The notes below the pieces were generated by a model, which was given only the letters and a program-made list of their open reading frames with translations, was not told the DNA's origin and searched no databases. From NCBI GenBank assembly GCA_964469055.1, contig CAYXXN010000008.1, forward strand, positions 1 to 31,154: a DNA stretch of 31,154 nt, in the 5' to 3' direction. Source of the DNA: CAYXXN01 sp964469055 (GTDB taxonomy: Bacteria > Acidobacteriota > Thermoanaerobaculia > Multivoradales > JAHEKO01). Both the position numbers and the translations under genes were made by a program. How positions within the stretch are numbered: position 1 is the first letter of the stretch; each line of letters starts with the position of its first letter. Below, in pieces: positions 7,596 through 15,926 of the stretch.

Positions 7596-9740
7596 CTAGG
7601 CGGTGGCGGCTTGGTCCGGATAGGCGATGTAGAAGCCGCCCGCCTCCACCACGCCGTCGAGGGCCGGCGCAGGCGCGAAGCGGGAGTCCACCTCGGTGGC
7701 TAGGGAGGTCAACCGCCGGCGCACGGCGGCGATGCCCTCCCCGTCCGCCCAACGGCACAGACCGCCGCGGAAAGGGGGGAAGCCGGTGCCGAGGATCATC
7801 GCCAGGTCGACGTCGGCGGCGCTGGCGGCGACCCCTTCGGCAAGGCAGCGGGCGGCCTCGTTGACCATGGGAAGGACGAGGCGCTCGCCGATCGAGCCGT
7901 GGGTGGTCTTGCGGGCGCGGCGCGAGAGGCCCAGGACGGCGCGGATGTCTCGCTCCGGACCCTGTCGGCGGCCCGCCGCGTAGCGGTAGAAGCCGCGGCC
8001 CGCCTTGGCGCCCAACCTGCCCTCGGCGACCATCGTTTCCAACCAGGCCGGGAGCCGGAGCCGGTCCGGGAAGGCGCCGGCCACGACGCGCCCCGAGTGC
8101 AGGGCGATGTCGATCCCCACCTCGTCGATGAGCTCGATGGGCCCCATCGGCATGCCCCAGGAGCGCAGGGCGCCGTCCAGTTGCTCGATCGAGATCCCGT
8201 TCTCGAGCAGCTCGAGGGCCTCGGCCAGCGAGAACATCAGCAGGCGGTTGACGAGGAAGCCGGGGGCGTCGCGGACAACGACGGGCGTCTTGCCGAGCCG
8301 GCGGCTGAAGCGCGAGACGCAGGTGACCACTTTAGGGGACGTGCGCGGCCCCACCACCACCTCCACCAGCGGCATCTTGTGCACGGGGTTGAAGAAGTGC
8401 ATTCCGACGACGCGCTCCGGCCCGGCGACGTCTCGGGCGATGGCGTCGATCGACAGCGACGAGGTGTTGGTGGCCACGATGGCGTCGGCGGGCAGGATGC
8501 CGGAGAGCTCGGCCAGGATCTTCTGCTTGACCTCGAGCTTCTCGACGATCGCCTCCACCAGGAGGTCGACCCCCGCCAGCCCCGCGTCGTCCAGGGCGGG
8601 CCGCAGCAGCGCCATGCGCGAGCGAGCCTCGGGCTCGCTCAGTCGACGACGCTCGACGAGCTTCGCGAAGAGCTCGGCGGCGTGCTGCATGCCGAGGGCG
8701 AGCGCCGGGCCGGAGATGTCCTTGAGCCGTACGGGGAGGCCCGCCTCCTGCGCGATGAGCTGCGCGATGCCGCCCCCCATCACGCCGGCACCCAGCACGC
8801 CGGCGGCGCGAATCTCGGGCGCCTCGGCCGGCACCCGCTTCTTGACCGCCTCGGTCAACCGGAAGACGTGGACCAGGCTCTTGGCGACTGGCGAGACGGC
8901 GAGGACTCCCACGCCTCGCGCCTCGGCCTCGAACCCGGCCCGCCGACTGCGCTCGATTCCGGCGCGCACGGCGGCGAGAGCCGCGAGCGGAGCCGGGTAG
9001 TGCCCGCGGGTCTGGGCGAGGGCGCGGCGACGGGCCTGCGCGTAGACCACGAAGCGTCCGCCGGGATTACCATCCAGCAGCACCGCGCGCACGCCCCCAG
9101 GGCGGCGGCGGTGAGGGACCTCGCGCCGGGCGACCCGCAGGGCGAAATCCCGCACGAGATGCGCGAAGGAGGGTGCCGGCAAAAGGGCGTCGGCCAGACC
9201 CAGCCGGAAGGCAGTGCGCCCCGAGACGGTCTTGCCCGTGAGGATCAAATCGAGGGCGGCGCTGGCGCCCACGCGCTCCGGCAAGCGCGTGCACCCTCCC
9301 CAGCCGGGAAGGATCCCGAGCCGCACCTCCGGCAGTCCGACGCGCAGCTCGGGGCGGTCGCTCACCACGATGTAGTCGCTCGCCAGGGCGAGCTCGGTAC
9401 CGCCGCCGACGCAACCTCCGTCGACGGCGGCGACGGTGGGGAAGGGGAGAGCCTCCCAGGCCGCGAAGAGCCGCTGCCCTCGGCGTGAGGCCTCCTCGGC
9501 CTCGGCGGCGTCGGTGACCCGCGCGATCTCGTCCAGGTCGGCGCCGGCGATGAAGGCGCCCGGCTTGCCGGAGACGAGGAGGAGGCAGCCCAGCTTCCGG
9601 CGGGCAGCGAGCTCGGCGACGAGCGCCTCGAGCTCGGCGAGGGCTGGGCGGGTGAAGACGTTCACCTTGCGGTCCGGGCTGTCGAACACCAGGACCGCGA
9701 CGTCGCCGGGGCCCTCTTCCAGCCGGAAGGCCTCAGTCAC
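7596..9740 (-). CDS. fadJ: Bifunctional enoyl-CoA hydratase / 3-hydroxyacyl-CoA dehydrogenase (FadJ/FadB type)
   Basis: A 714-residue multifunctional beta-oxidation alpha subunit that hydrates trans-2-enoyl-CoA and oxidises the 3-hydroxyacyl-CoA with NAD+. The N-terminal crotonase domain (1-190) has the oxyanion-hole motif AGADLDEI (65-72). Both catalytic glutamates are present: E116 in GGGTELALASD and E138 in GLPEVRLG. The NAD-binding Rossmann domain starts at LGAGVMGGGIAQ (316-327). The dehydrogenase catalytic pair is H448 (GMHFFNPVHKMPLVE) and E460. Two C-terminal HAD helical domains follow (GFLVNRLL; GFYRYAAG). Length and order match FadB/FadJ. The GTG start overlaps the stop of the upstream acyl-CoA ligase gene by 8 bp, so the two are likely coupled. 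No thiolase or acyl-CoA dehydrogenase gene is visible, so the rest of the cycle is encoded elsewhere. FadB and FadJ cannot be told apart here. Confidence 0.92.
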   Translation of the reverse strand: MTEAFRLEEGPGDVAVLVFDSPDRKVNVFTRPALAELEALVAELAARRKLGCLLLVSGKPGAFIAGADLDEIARVTDAAEAEEASRRGQRLFAAWEALPFPTVAAVDGGCVGGGTELALASDYIVVSDRPELRVGLPEVRLGILPGWGGCTRLPERVGASAALDLILTGKTVSGRTAFRLGLADALLPAPSFAHLVRDFALRVARREVPHRRRPGGVRAVLLDGNPGGRFVVYAQARRRALAQTRGHYPAPLAALAAVRAGIERSRRAGFEAEARGVGVLAVSPVAKSLVHVFRLTEAVKKRVPAEAPEIRAAGVLGAGVMGGGIAQLIAQEAGLPVRLKDISGPALALGMQHAAELFAKLVERRRLSEPEARSRMALLRPALDDAGLAGVDLLVEAIVEKLEVKQKILAELSGILPADAIVATNTSSLSIDAIARDVAGPERVVGMHFFNPVHKMPLVEVVVGPRTSPKVVTCVSRFSRRLGKTPVVVRDAPGFLVNRLLMFSLAEALELLENGISIEQLDGALRSWGMPMGPIELIDEVGIDIALHSGRVVAGAFPDRLRLPAWLETMVAEGRLGAKAGRGFYRYAAGRRQGPERDIRAVLGLSRRARKTTHGSIGERLVLPMVNEAARCLAEGVAASAADVDLAMILGTGFPPFRGGLCRWADGEGIAAVRRRLTSLATEVDSRFAPAPALDGVVEAGGFYIAYPDQAATA

Positions 9741-11523
9741 CCTCGGCGTCCCCGCGATACAGGCCCTCGATGAGGTCGGCGTACTTCTGGGCGACGACTC
9801 TCCGCTTCACCTTCATCGTCGGCGTCAGCTCGCCCCCCTGGATCGTGAGCTCGGCGGGGAGGAGATCGAAGTGCACGACTTGCTCGAAACGCGCCAGGCT
9901 GCGGTTGATCGCGGCCACCTCCGCGCCCAGCAGCTCGCGCACCGCGGGCTCGGCGAGGAGAGCGGCGCGATCCGCGGTGGCCAGCCCCTGCGAGGCCGCC
10001 CAGCCGCCGAGGGCCTCGAAGTCGGGCACCAGGAGCGCGGAGAGGAACTGGCGGCGGTCCCCGATCAGCACGGCCTGCTCGATGAAGCGGCTGGCCTTGA
10101 GTTGGTTCTCGATCGGCGCCGGCGCGATGTTCTTGCCGTAGGCGTTGACGATGAGCTCCTTCTTGCGGTCGGTGATGTAGAGGAAGCCGTCGGCGTCGAG
10201 CGCGCCGATGTCGCCGGTGTGGAACCACCCGTTCTCGTCGATGACCTCGGCGGTCGCTCGGGGCAGGTTGAAGTAGCCCTGCATGATGTTCGGGCCGCGA
10301 GCCAGGATCTCGCCATCGGCGGCGATCGCCAGCTCGACCCCCGGGATGGCGGGACCGACGGTGCCGAGCCGGGTGGCGCTCCGGCGATTGATGGTCAAGA
10401 CCGGAGAGGTCTCCGTCAGGCCGTAGCCTTCGTAGATCTCGATCCCGGCTGCCCAGAAGAACTCGGCCACATCGCGGGGCAACGGGGCGCCGCCGGACAC
10501 GGCGAACTCGAAGCGGCCGCCCAGGCGGGCGCGGATCTTGGCGAAGACCAGGGCGTCGGCGAGCTTCAATCGCAGGCCCAGCCAGCCCGGAGGTGCCCCT
10601 CGGCGCAGCCGCCAGGGCAAGGCCGCCCGACCCACCGTCTCGGCCCAGGCGAAGATGCGCCGGCGCAGCGGCGGGCTCGCCGCCACGCTCTCGCGGATAC
10701 GGGCGAGCAGCTTCTCGTAGACGCGAGGCACCGACACGAGGACGTGGGGCCGCGCCTCGAGCAGGTCCCTGCCCACCGTCTGTACGGACTCGGCATAGGC
10801 GATCGTCACGCCGCGCAGGAAGTACATGTAGTCGACGGCGCGCTCGAACGAGTGCGAGAGCGGCAGGAAGGAGAGGGCGGTGATGTCGGCGCGGAACTCG
10901 AGGCAAGTGAGCGAGGCTTCGATGTTGCTCGCCAGGTTGCCGTGCGAGAGCATGACCCCCTTCGGCTGGCCCGTGGTTCCGCTGGTGTAGATCAAGGTGG
11001 CGAGATCGCCGGGTCGGATCGCGCTCGCCCGGCGCTCGAACTCGGCTGCGGCCATGGGCTCCGTCGTCGCCAGCAGGTCGGCCAGGGTCGGAACCTCGGA
11101 CGGCCGCTCCCCGTCGCCGATCAGAACGAAGCGCTGTACCCCGGGCATCGAGGAGCGCACTCCCAGGAGCCCTTGCAGGCGCTCGGCGCCTTGCACGAAG
11201 ACGGTCTCGGCGCCGCAGTCCTGGACGATGTAGGCGGCCTGCTCGGCGGTCAGCGTCGGATAGATGGGAGCCAGCACGCCTCCCAAGCCGAGCACCGCGA
11301 AGTCGATCGTCGGCCAGTGCGGACCGTTCTCCGCCATCAAGGCGATGCGGTCGCCGGGTCGGAGCCCGAAGCCGGCAAGCGCCGCTGCGGCGCGCCGCAC
11401 GTCGGCCACCAGCTCCGCCATGGAGATCGTCCGGTAGGCGCCGTCGACCCTGTGCCGCAGGCAAGAGGCCTGGTCGCGGCGGGCGGCGGTCAGGAACAGC
11501 TCGTTGAGCGTGCGGATCGCCAT
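9733..11523 (-). CDS. fadD: Long-chain fatty acid-CoA ligase (AMP-forming)
   Basis: A 596-residue member of the ANL adenylating superfamily, closest in style to the FAA1/ACSL-like long-chain acyl-CoA synthetases. It activates fatty acids to acyl-CoA with ATP. Motifs: the P-loop YTSGTTGQPKGV (179-190), the adenine-binding EGYGLTETSP, the HTGDIG motif, the hinge DRKKELIVNAYGKNIAPAPI with the catalytic Lys in GKNIAP, and the closing TPTMKVKRR. Some members of this branch have a longer C-terminus; this one is a usual length. It starts at ATG 11523 with GAGGA at a fair distance. A TACAAT -10-like element lies 45-50 bp upstream. Its stop overlaps the fadJ-like start by 8 bp, forming an activation plus beta-oxidation unit. 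Its exact chain-length preference cannot be read from sequence. Confidence 0.9.
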   Translation of the reverse strand: MAIRTLNELFLTAARRDQASCLRHRVDGAYRTISMAELVADVRRAAAALAGFGLRPGDRIALMAENGPHWPTIDFAVLGLGGVLAPIYPTLTAEQAAYIVQDCGAETVFVQGAERLQGLLGVRSSMPGVQRFVLIGDGERPSEVPTLADLLATTEPMAAAEFERRASAIRPGDLATLIYTSGTTGQPKGVMLSHGNLASNIEASLTCLEFRADITALSFLPLSHSFERAVDYMYFLRGVTIAYAESVQTVGRDLLEARPHVLVSVPRVYEKLLARIRESVAASPPLRRRIFAWAETVGRAALPWRLRRGAPPGWLGLRLKLADALVFAKIRARLGGRFEFAVSGGAPLPRDVAEFFWAAGIEIYEGYGLTETSPVLTINRRSATRLGTVGPAIPGVELAIAADGEILARGPNIMQGYFNLPRATAEVIDENGWFHTGDIGALDADGFLYITDRKKELIVNAYGKNIAPAPIENQLKASRFIEQAVLIGDRRQFLSALLVPDFEALGGWAASQGLATADRAALLAEPAVRELLGAEVAAINRSLARFEQVVHFDLLPAELTIQGGELTPTMKVKRRVVAQKYADLIEGLYRGDAEGD

Positions 11524-11567
11524 GGGGTCCTCGCCGGCGGGGCGCAGGTCGTCGAGAGCGCGGCGGG

Positions 11568-11573
11568 ATTGTA
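11568..11573 (-). promoter_or_regulatory. Candidate -10 element (TACAAT) for fadD-fadJ
   Basis: Reading the minus strand, TTGTACAAT lies between the tRNA-Pro gene and fadD. TACAAT is one base off the -10 consensus, and the 8 bp TTGTACAA is a palindrome. Predicted transcription starts about 40 nt before the fadD ATG, leaving room for GAGGA as ribosome-binding site. No clear -35 hexamer is seen at 16-18 bp. Confidence 0.42.
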
Positions 11574-11622
11574 CAACCGGCTCGCGGCGCGCGACCGCTC
11601 AGGCGTCAGGGGGGAAGGAAGC

Positions 11623-11699
11623 TGGTCGGGGCGAGAGGATTTGAACCTCCGGCCTCACGGACCCGAACCGTGCGCTCTACCAAGCTGAGCTACGCCCCG
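11623..11699 (-). tRNA. tRNA-Pro (anticodon CGG), CCA encoded
   Basis: The minus strand folds as a complete cloverleaf. The acceptor stem CGGGGCG pairs with CGCCCCG, followed by discriminator A and an encoded CCA. The D arm is GCTC...GAGC. The anticodon arm is CACGG-TTCGGGT-CCGTG with anticodon CGG, reading the proline codon CCG. The T arm is GGAGG-TTCAAAT-CCTCT with one G-U pair. The length is 77 nt including CCA. CCG is a favoured proline codon in such a GC-rich genome. The gene stands alone between the POT transporter and fadD, with its own promoter upstream. No terminator hairpin is obvious after it. Confidence 0.96.
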
Positions 11700-11737
11700 A
11701 CGGAGGTCCGGCGGGCGGCTGCCCGCGAAGGGCGGGA

Positions 11738-11766
11738 AGGATAGCGCCCGCTGCCTGGAGGGTCAA
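11738..11766 (-). promoter_or_regulatory. Sigma70-type promoter of tRNA-Pro (TTGACC-N17-TATCCT)
   Basis: On the minus strand, TTGACC (11761-11766) is separated by exactly 17 bp from TATCCT (11738-11743). These are good housekeeping -35 and -10 boxes. Transcription would start near 11731, about 30 nt before the mature tRNA 5' end. The -35 box overlaps the last codon and stop codon (11763-11765) of the POT transporter gene, so the promoter sits at the very end of that coding region. Confidence 0.68.
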
Positions 11767-13067
11767 GCGCGGGCGCGCCGCACCACCAGGCGGTCGTAGA
11801 GGATCATCAGCACGGTCGAGACGACTCCGATGCCGCCGACCCAGTACCACATGTGGGAGGCGACGTCGAAGCCGGGGCCCGGGACCAGCTTCCCATCAAT
11901 CGTGGCGCCCACGTAATGCACCACGAGCTTGCCACTCGTGGCACCCGCGACGAAGGTGCCGATGGCGACCGGAAGGAAGGCGAAACCCATGTAGGTGCCG
12001 ATCTGTTCCTTGGGAGCGAGATCCGCGACGTACGCGTAGTAGCGTGGCGCCTGCGTGGCCTCGCCGATCGCGAACACCACGATCGCGACGATCGTCATGG
12101 CCAGAGTCGGGAAGGCCCCCATGACGAACCAGGAGGCACTGGCGAGCACGAAGCCGACGATCATCGCCGCTAGGGGCGAGAGGCGACGGGCGATCGCCGC
12201 CACCGGCACGGTGACCAGGATGATCGTCCAGGCGTCGACCGTCTCGATGAGCTCGAACCTCTCGAAGTGCAGGACGTCGCGTACGTAGAACGGCAGGGCG
12301 TAGAAGATGTGCCAGAACATCGCCCAGAAGCCCGAGAAGATCACCAGGAAGCTGATGAAGCGGAGGTTGCGGAAGACCAGGAACATGTCTCCGAGCACTC
12401 CGGCCATCGTCTTCGGCGGCGGGGCATCGGCCGGGCGCGGCGGCTCCTTGAAGAAGAGCAGCGTCGAGAGGGCCAGCGCCAGACTGGTCAGCGACGACAT
12501 CACCAGCACGTAAGAGATGCCCAGGCTCTCGCGCACCTGGAGGGCGAGGATCGGACCGATCGCTCCGCCGAGGTTCACGAGCGTGTAGTAGAAGGAGTAG
12601 CCGAGTCCCTGGGTCTCCTCGGTCGTCGTGCGGGCGACCGTGCCGACGATGCACGGCTTGATCAGCGAACCGCCCGCGGCCGTCACCAGCAGCGCGATCA
12701 CCATGTAACCGTTTGCCCCGAGGGCGTCGACGAGCGGCTGTCCGGCCGGTAGGCCGCCGAGGCCGATCAGGAAGTAACCGACGCAGAAGATGGAGAAACA
12801 GGCGAGCAAGCTCTTCTTGAAGCCGTAGCGATCGACCACGGTGCCAGCGAGGATGGGCAGGAAGTAGAGCAGGGTGTTGAAAAGGCTCCCCACCAGCCAG
12901 CCGGCTTTCTCGGGGCCCAGGCCGACCTGGTCGGCGACGAACACGGCCAGGATCGCCTTCGAGCCGTAGTACGCCAGGCGCTCGAAGAGTTCGAGGACGT
13001 TGGCCACCCAGAAGTTCTTCGAGAACCCTGTCCGCGCTTTGGCGATGAACTCGGTCAGTCCCGACAT
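11763..13067 (-). CDS. POT/PTR2-family proton-dependent oligopeptide transporter (MFS fold)
   Basis: A 434-residue integral membrane protein with about 12 hydrophobic segments. The POT signature ExxERFxYYG is seen as ELFERLAYYG (residues 26-35) in the first helix, where it takes part in proton coupling. A second family-like motif, GGSLIKPCIVG, matches 'GtGgiKPnv'. These transporters import di- and tripeptides, or related solutes, with protons. The cytoplasmic linker near residues 205-225 (KEPPRPADAPPPKT) joins the two six-helix halves. It is slightly shorter than most bacterial POTs, and the Phe of the signature is Leu. The start at ATG 13067 is supported by GGGAGG just upstream. It lies 25 bp downstream of the OPT transporter gene on the same strand and is probably co-transcribed with it. 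The substrate is unknown. Confidence 0.82.
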   Translation of the reverse strand: MSGLTEFIAKARTGFSKNFWVANVLELFERLAYYGSKAILAVFVADQVGLGPEKAGWLVGSLFNTLLYFLPILAGTVVDRYGFKKSLLACFSIFCVGYFLIGLGGLPAGQPLVDALGANGYMVIALLVTAAGGSLIKPCIVGTVARTTTEETQGLGYSFYYTLVNLGGAIGPILALQVRESLGISYVLVMSSLTSLALALSTLLFFKEPPRPADAPPPKTMAGVLGDMFLVFRNLRFISFLVIFSGFWAMFWHIFYALPFYVRDVLHFERFELIETVDAWTIILVTVPVAAIARRLSPLAAMIVGFVLASASWFVMGAFPTLAMTIVAIVVFAIGEATQAPRYYAYVADLAPKEQIGTYMGFAFLPVAIGTFVAGATSGKLVVHYVGATIDGKLVPGPGFDVASHMWYWVGGIGVVSTVLMILYDRLVVRRARA

Positions 13068-13092
13068 GGGCGCCTCCCTGGTGGTGAACGGA

Positions 13093-15111
13093 TCAGACCT
13101 GGGCGCGGCGCAGCGGCAAGCCGACCAGCAGCCAGCCGATGAGGCCGAGCGCCACGAGCGACGTCCAGGCGCCGGCCGGGCCCGCCACCCAGGCGAGCTC
13201 GTCGGTGCCGAACAGCACCCGCGTGAGCGAGGTGAAGTCGTCGGCCAGAAGAACGATGCCGGCGAAGAGCACGCCGGTCAGGGACTCGCCGGCGATCAAA
13301 CCGGAGGCCACCAGCGAGCCGAAGTTGTCGAAGGCCGCGCCGGCGATCCCCCGCCGCCCGGCCAGCCGGTCGGCGAGCGCCTTGAGGCAGCCGCCGACGA
13401 AGATCGCTCCGGTGGTCTCGAACGGCAGGTACATGCCGACGGCGATCAAGGTCGGCGCGGGCGCCTTGATGAGGATCAAGCCGAGGGCGAAGCACATGCC
13501 GAAGAAGATCAGACCCCACGGCATCTCGCCCCCGACGATCCCCTGCGACAGTTGCGCCATCAGCCCGGCCTGAGGCGCGGGCAGCTGCGGATCGCCGATG
13601 CCGATGCCGCCGAGCTTCAAGTTGGCGTTGTGCAGCCAGAGCATGGGGAAGACGAGAACGAAGGAGGTGGTCACCGTGGCCACGATCTCGGCGATCTCCA
13701 TCTTCTTCGGCGTGCCACCCAGCAGGTGGCCGACCTTCAAGTCCTGGATGAGGCTGCCCGATACGCAGATGGCGCAGCAGACGACGGCCGCCACACCGAG
13801 CACGGCGCCCACTCCCTGCAGGCCCGTGACCCCAAAGGCGACCATGAGCAGGGCGGCGAGGATGAGGGCCGATAAGGTGAGACCCGAAACCGGCTGGTTC
13901 GAGCCGCCGACCAGTCCGACCAGATAACCGCCGACCGCCGAGAGCAGGAAGCCGAGCACCAGCATCACCAGGGCGGCGACCACGGCGCCGAGCAAATTCT
14001 CGGTGAAGCGGTAGTAGAGCCAGGTCATCGGCACGGTCAGGCCGACGATGCCGAGCAGGATGGCCCGCGCGTCGAGATCCACCTCGAGCCGCGACGGAGC
14101 GCTGACCGCGCTGCCCCGGCGCAGGGCGCCGCGAAAGGCCGAGACGATCGAGGTCCGCATTCCCCACATCGTCTTGGCGGCGCCGACCAGCATGGCGCCC
14201 ACGGCGATGGGACGAACGACGTTGTACCAGACCGAGAAGATCACCTCGGCGTCCGGTGCTGCGGCGCCGCCGGCAGCGAGCTGTTGGCCGAGGCCGGGGT
14301 GGACGAAGAAGGCGAGTGGGATGAAGACCAGCCAGGCGAGGACACCGCCCGAGAAGTTGATCGCCGCGAGCTCGAAACCGATGATGTAGCCCACACCGAT
14401 CAAGGCCGGCGAGATCGACGGCGTGGCGAAGGCCACGGCGCCGCCGTGCCGGACGTCTCCCAGCGCGTTGCGCGAGGAGTCGAAGTGGTGAATGACCGAG
14501 GCCGGCAGTTGGCGGAAGAACTCGACCGACTCGCGGAAGAGGCGCAGGCCCGAGCCGTCCTTGAACACCTGCAGCAGCATGCCCACGCCCATGGCGCCGA
14601 ACACGTACTTGGCGCCGCTCTCGCCGGCTTGCCCCGCCTTGACGATGGCGGCGCAGGCCCGGCTCTCCGGGTAGGGCAGCCCGGCGTCGACGGCCAGCGT
14701 GCGGCGGAGCAGAGTGATGAAGAGCACGCCGAGGACGCCGCCGACCAGCAGGATGAGGCTGGTCTGCCAGTACTCGAAGGACGTCCAGAGGCGCTGGCCC
14801 TCGACAGAGACGAGCAGGAAGGCCGGGATCGTGAAGATGGCGCCGGCGGCGAGCGCTTCGCCGACCGTGCCGGCGGTCCGCGCCAGGTTCTGCTCGAGCA
14901 CGGTGCCGCGGAAGAAGGGCAGGCGGAAGGCGGCGAGCGCCAGGATCGCCGCCGGGAAGGTGGCGGAGACGGTTTGCCCCGCCTTCAATGCCAGGTAGGC
15001 GTTGGCGGCGCCCATCATCGCCGCGAGCACGACGCCCAGGAGCATCGCCTTCCAGGTCAGCTCGGCCAGCGTCGCCTCGGCAGGGACGTATGGCTTGAGC
15101 TCTTCCTGCAT
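13093..15111 (-). CDS. OPT-family oligopeptide transporter
   Basis: A 672-residue protein with about 14-16 hydrophobic segments and almost no soluble region. The opening (KPYVPAEATLAELTWKAM, then GAANAYLALKAGQTVSATFP) is typical of the bacterial OPT branch. OPT proteins move oligopeptides, glutathione conjugates or metal-siderophore complexes across the inner membrane; the substrate here cannot be read. I prefer ATG 15111 over the in-frame ATG 15123, because GGGAGGGGGC sits directly before 15111 and would otherwise lie inside the coding region. It is divergent from terC with a 65-bp gap, and it precedes the POT gene by 25 bp. Two unrelated peptide transporter families in one operon suggest a shared peptide-import role. 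Confidence 0.84.
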   Translation of the reverse strand: MQEELKPYVPAEATLAELTWKAMLLGVVLAAMMGAANAYLALKAGQTVSATFPAAILALAAFRLPFFRGTVLEQNLARTAGTVGEALAAGAIFTIPAFLLVSVEGQRLWTSFEYWQTSLILLVGGVLGVLFITLLRRTLAVDAGLPYPESRACAAIVKAGQAGESGAKYVFGAMGVGMLLQVFKDGSGLRLFRESVEFFRQLPASVIHHFDSSRNALGDVRHGGAVAFATPSISPALIGVGYIIGFELAAINFSGGVLAWLVFIPLAFFVHPGLGQQLAAGGAAAPDAEVIFSVWYNVVRPIAVGAMLVGAAKTMWGMRTSIVSAFRGALRRGSAVSAPSRLEVDLDARAILLGIVGLTVPMTWLYYRFTENLLGAVVAALVMLVLGFLLSAVGGYLVGLVGGSNQPVSGLTLSALILAALLMVAFGVTGLQGVGAVLGVAAVVCCAICVSGSLIQDLKVGHLLGGTPKKMEIAEIVATVTTSFVLVFPMLWLHNANLKLGGIGIGDPQLPAPQAGLMAQLSQGIVGGEMPWGLIFFGMCFALGLILIKAPAPTLIAVGMYLPFETTGAIFVGGCLKALADRLAGRRGIAGAAFDNFGSLVASGLIAGESLTGVLFAGIVLLADDFTSLTRVLFGTDELAWVAGPAGAWTSLVALGLIGWLLVGLPLRRAQV

Positions 15112-15161
15112 GCCCCCTCCCATCGGTCGCGAAAAGGCCCCTGATCCTAACGCGGATTCAG

Positions 15162-15167
15162 TATCCT
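15162..15167 (+). promoter_or_regulatory. Candidate -10 element (TATCCT) for terC-like gene
   Basis: TATCCT, the same hexamer as in the tRNA-Pro promoter, lies 9 nt before the ATG at 15177, in the 65-bp gap between the divergent OPT and TerC genes. No -35 is obvious. If used, the transcript would be nearly leaderless. The gap is too short for a yybP-ykoY manganese riboswitch, which precedes some terC-type genes. Confidence 0.3.
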
Positions 15168-15176
15168 CTGCCCGCC

Positions 15177-15926
15177 ATGAACTGGCTGACCGACCCGCAG
15201 GCCTGGATCGCGCTCGCGACCTTGACGGCGCTCGAGCTCGTGCTCGGCATCGACAACGTGATCTTCATCTCGATCCTCGCCGGCAAGCTGCCGGGCAGTC
15301 AGCGAGGGCGCGCCTACAGGTTGGGGCTGGCGGGCGCCATGGTCACCCGCATCTTGCTGCTGCTCTCGCTCGCCTGGGTGATCCGCTTGACGGCGCCGCT
15401 CTTCACGGTCCTCGGCAACGAGGTCTCCGGCCGCGACCTCATCCTCATCCTGGGCGGCCTCTTCCTGCTGGGCAAGGCCACGTTCGAGATCCACCAGAAG
15501 CTCGAAGGAGCCGAGCACGAGCGCGCGGTCCGCGAGCGGGTCTCGTTCCTCGGCGTCATCGTGCAGATCATGCTGCTCGACATCGTCTTCTCACTCGATT
15601 CGGTGATCACTGCCGTGGGCATGGTGGACCGGGTGGCCATCATGGTCACAGCCGTGATCGTTGCGGTCCTGTGCATGCTCGTCTTCGCCCAAGCGATCGG
15701 CCGCTTCGTCGAGCGCCATCCGACGGTCAAGATGCTCGCTCTGTCCTTCCTGCTCCTGATCGGCACGGCCCTGATCGCCGACGGGCTGGGCTTCCACATC
15801 CCGAAGGGCTACATCTACTTCGCGATGGGCTTCTCGGTCTTCGTCGAGATGCTCAACCTGCGACTGCGGGGCAAGGCGCGGCCCGTCAAGGTGCACGAGC
15901 CCTACGTCGAGCGCGAAGCGCGCTAA
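15177..15926 (+). CDS. TerC-family integral membrane protein
   Basis: A 249-residue inner-membrane protein with about seven hydrophobic segments. Its acidic intramembrane motifs mark the TerC/YgdQ/YoaE family: ALELVLGIDNVIF near residues 18-30 and MLLDIVFSLDSVITAVGMVD near 130-150. Paired Asp residues in these helices are thought to bind metal. Homologues are linked to manganese export, tellurite resistance, and metalation of secreted proteins. The ATG at 15177 begins directly at the first helix. The gene stands alone and is divergent from the OPT operon. Its TAA ends on the base next to the stop codon of the convergent permease gene, leaving zero intergenic bases. There are no ter operon genes nearby, so tellurite resistance is not implied. 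Confidence 0.87.
   Translation: MNWLTDPQAWIALATLTALELVLGIDNVIFISILAGKLPGSQRGRAYRLGLAGAMVTRILLLLSLAWVIRLTAPLFTVLGNEVSGRDLILILGGLFLLGKATFEIHQKLEGAEHERAVRERVSFLGVIVQIMLLDIVFSLDSVITAVGMVDRVAIMVTAVIVAVLCMLVFAQAIGRFVERHPTVKMLALSFLLLIGTALIADGLGFHIPKGYIYFAMGFSVFVEMLNLRLRGKARPVKVHEPYVEREAR

Noticed and set aside
7899..9488. 529-codon plus-strand open frame
   Set aside because: It is a mirror of the fadJ-like gene, with His/Asp/Gln/Gly-rich composition typical of antisense frames in GC-rich DNA.
9436..11688. 750-codon plus-strand open frame opposite fadJ and fadD
   Set aside because: It is antisense to two strongly recognisable genes, has Arg/Gly/Asp-rich low-complexity wording, and runs into the tRNA gene, where it gives the familiar tRNA translation artefact (LNLRPHGPEPCALPS).
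15112..15176. Manganese (yybP-ykoY) riboswitch before the terC-like gene
   Set aside because: The whole spacer is 65 bp and shared with a divergent gene; it is too short and lacks the conserved riboswitch core.
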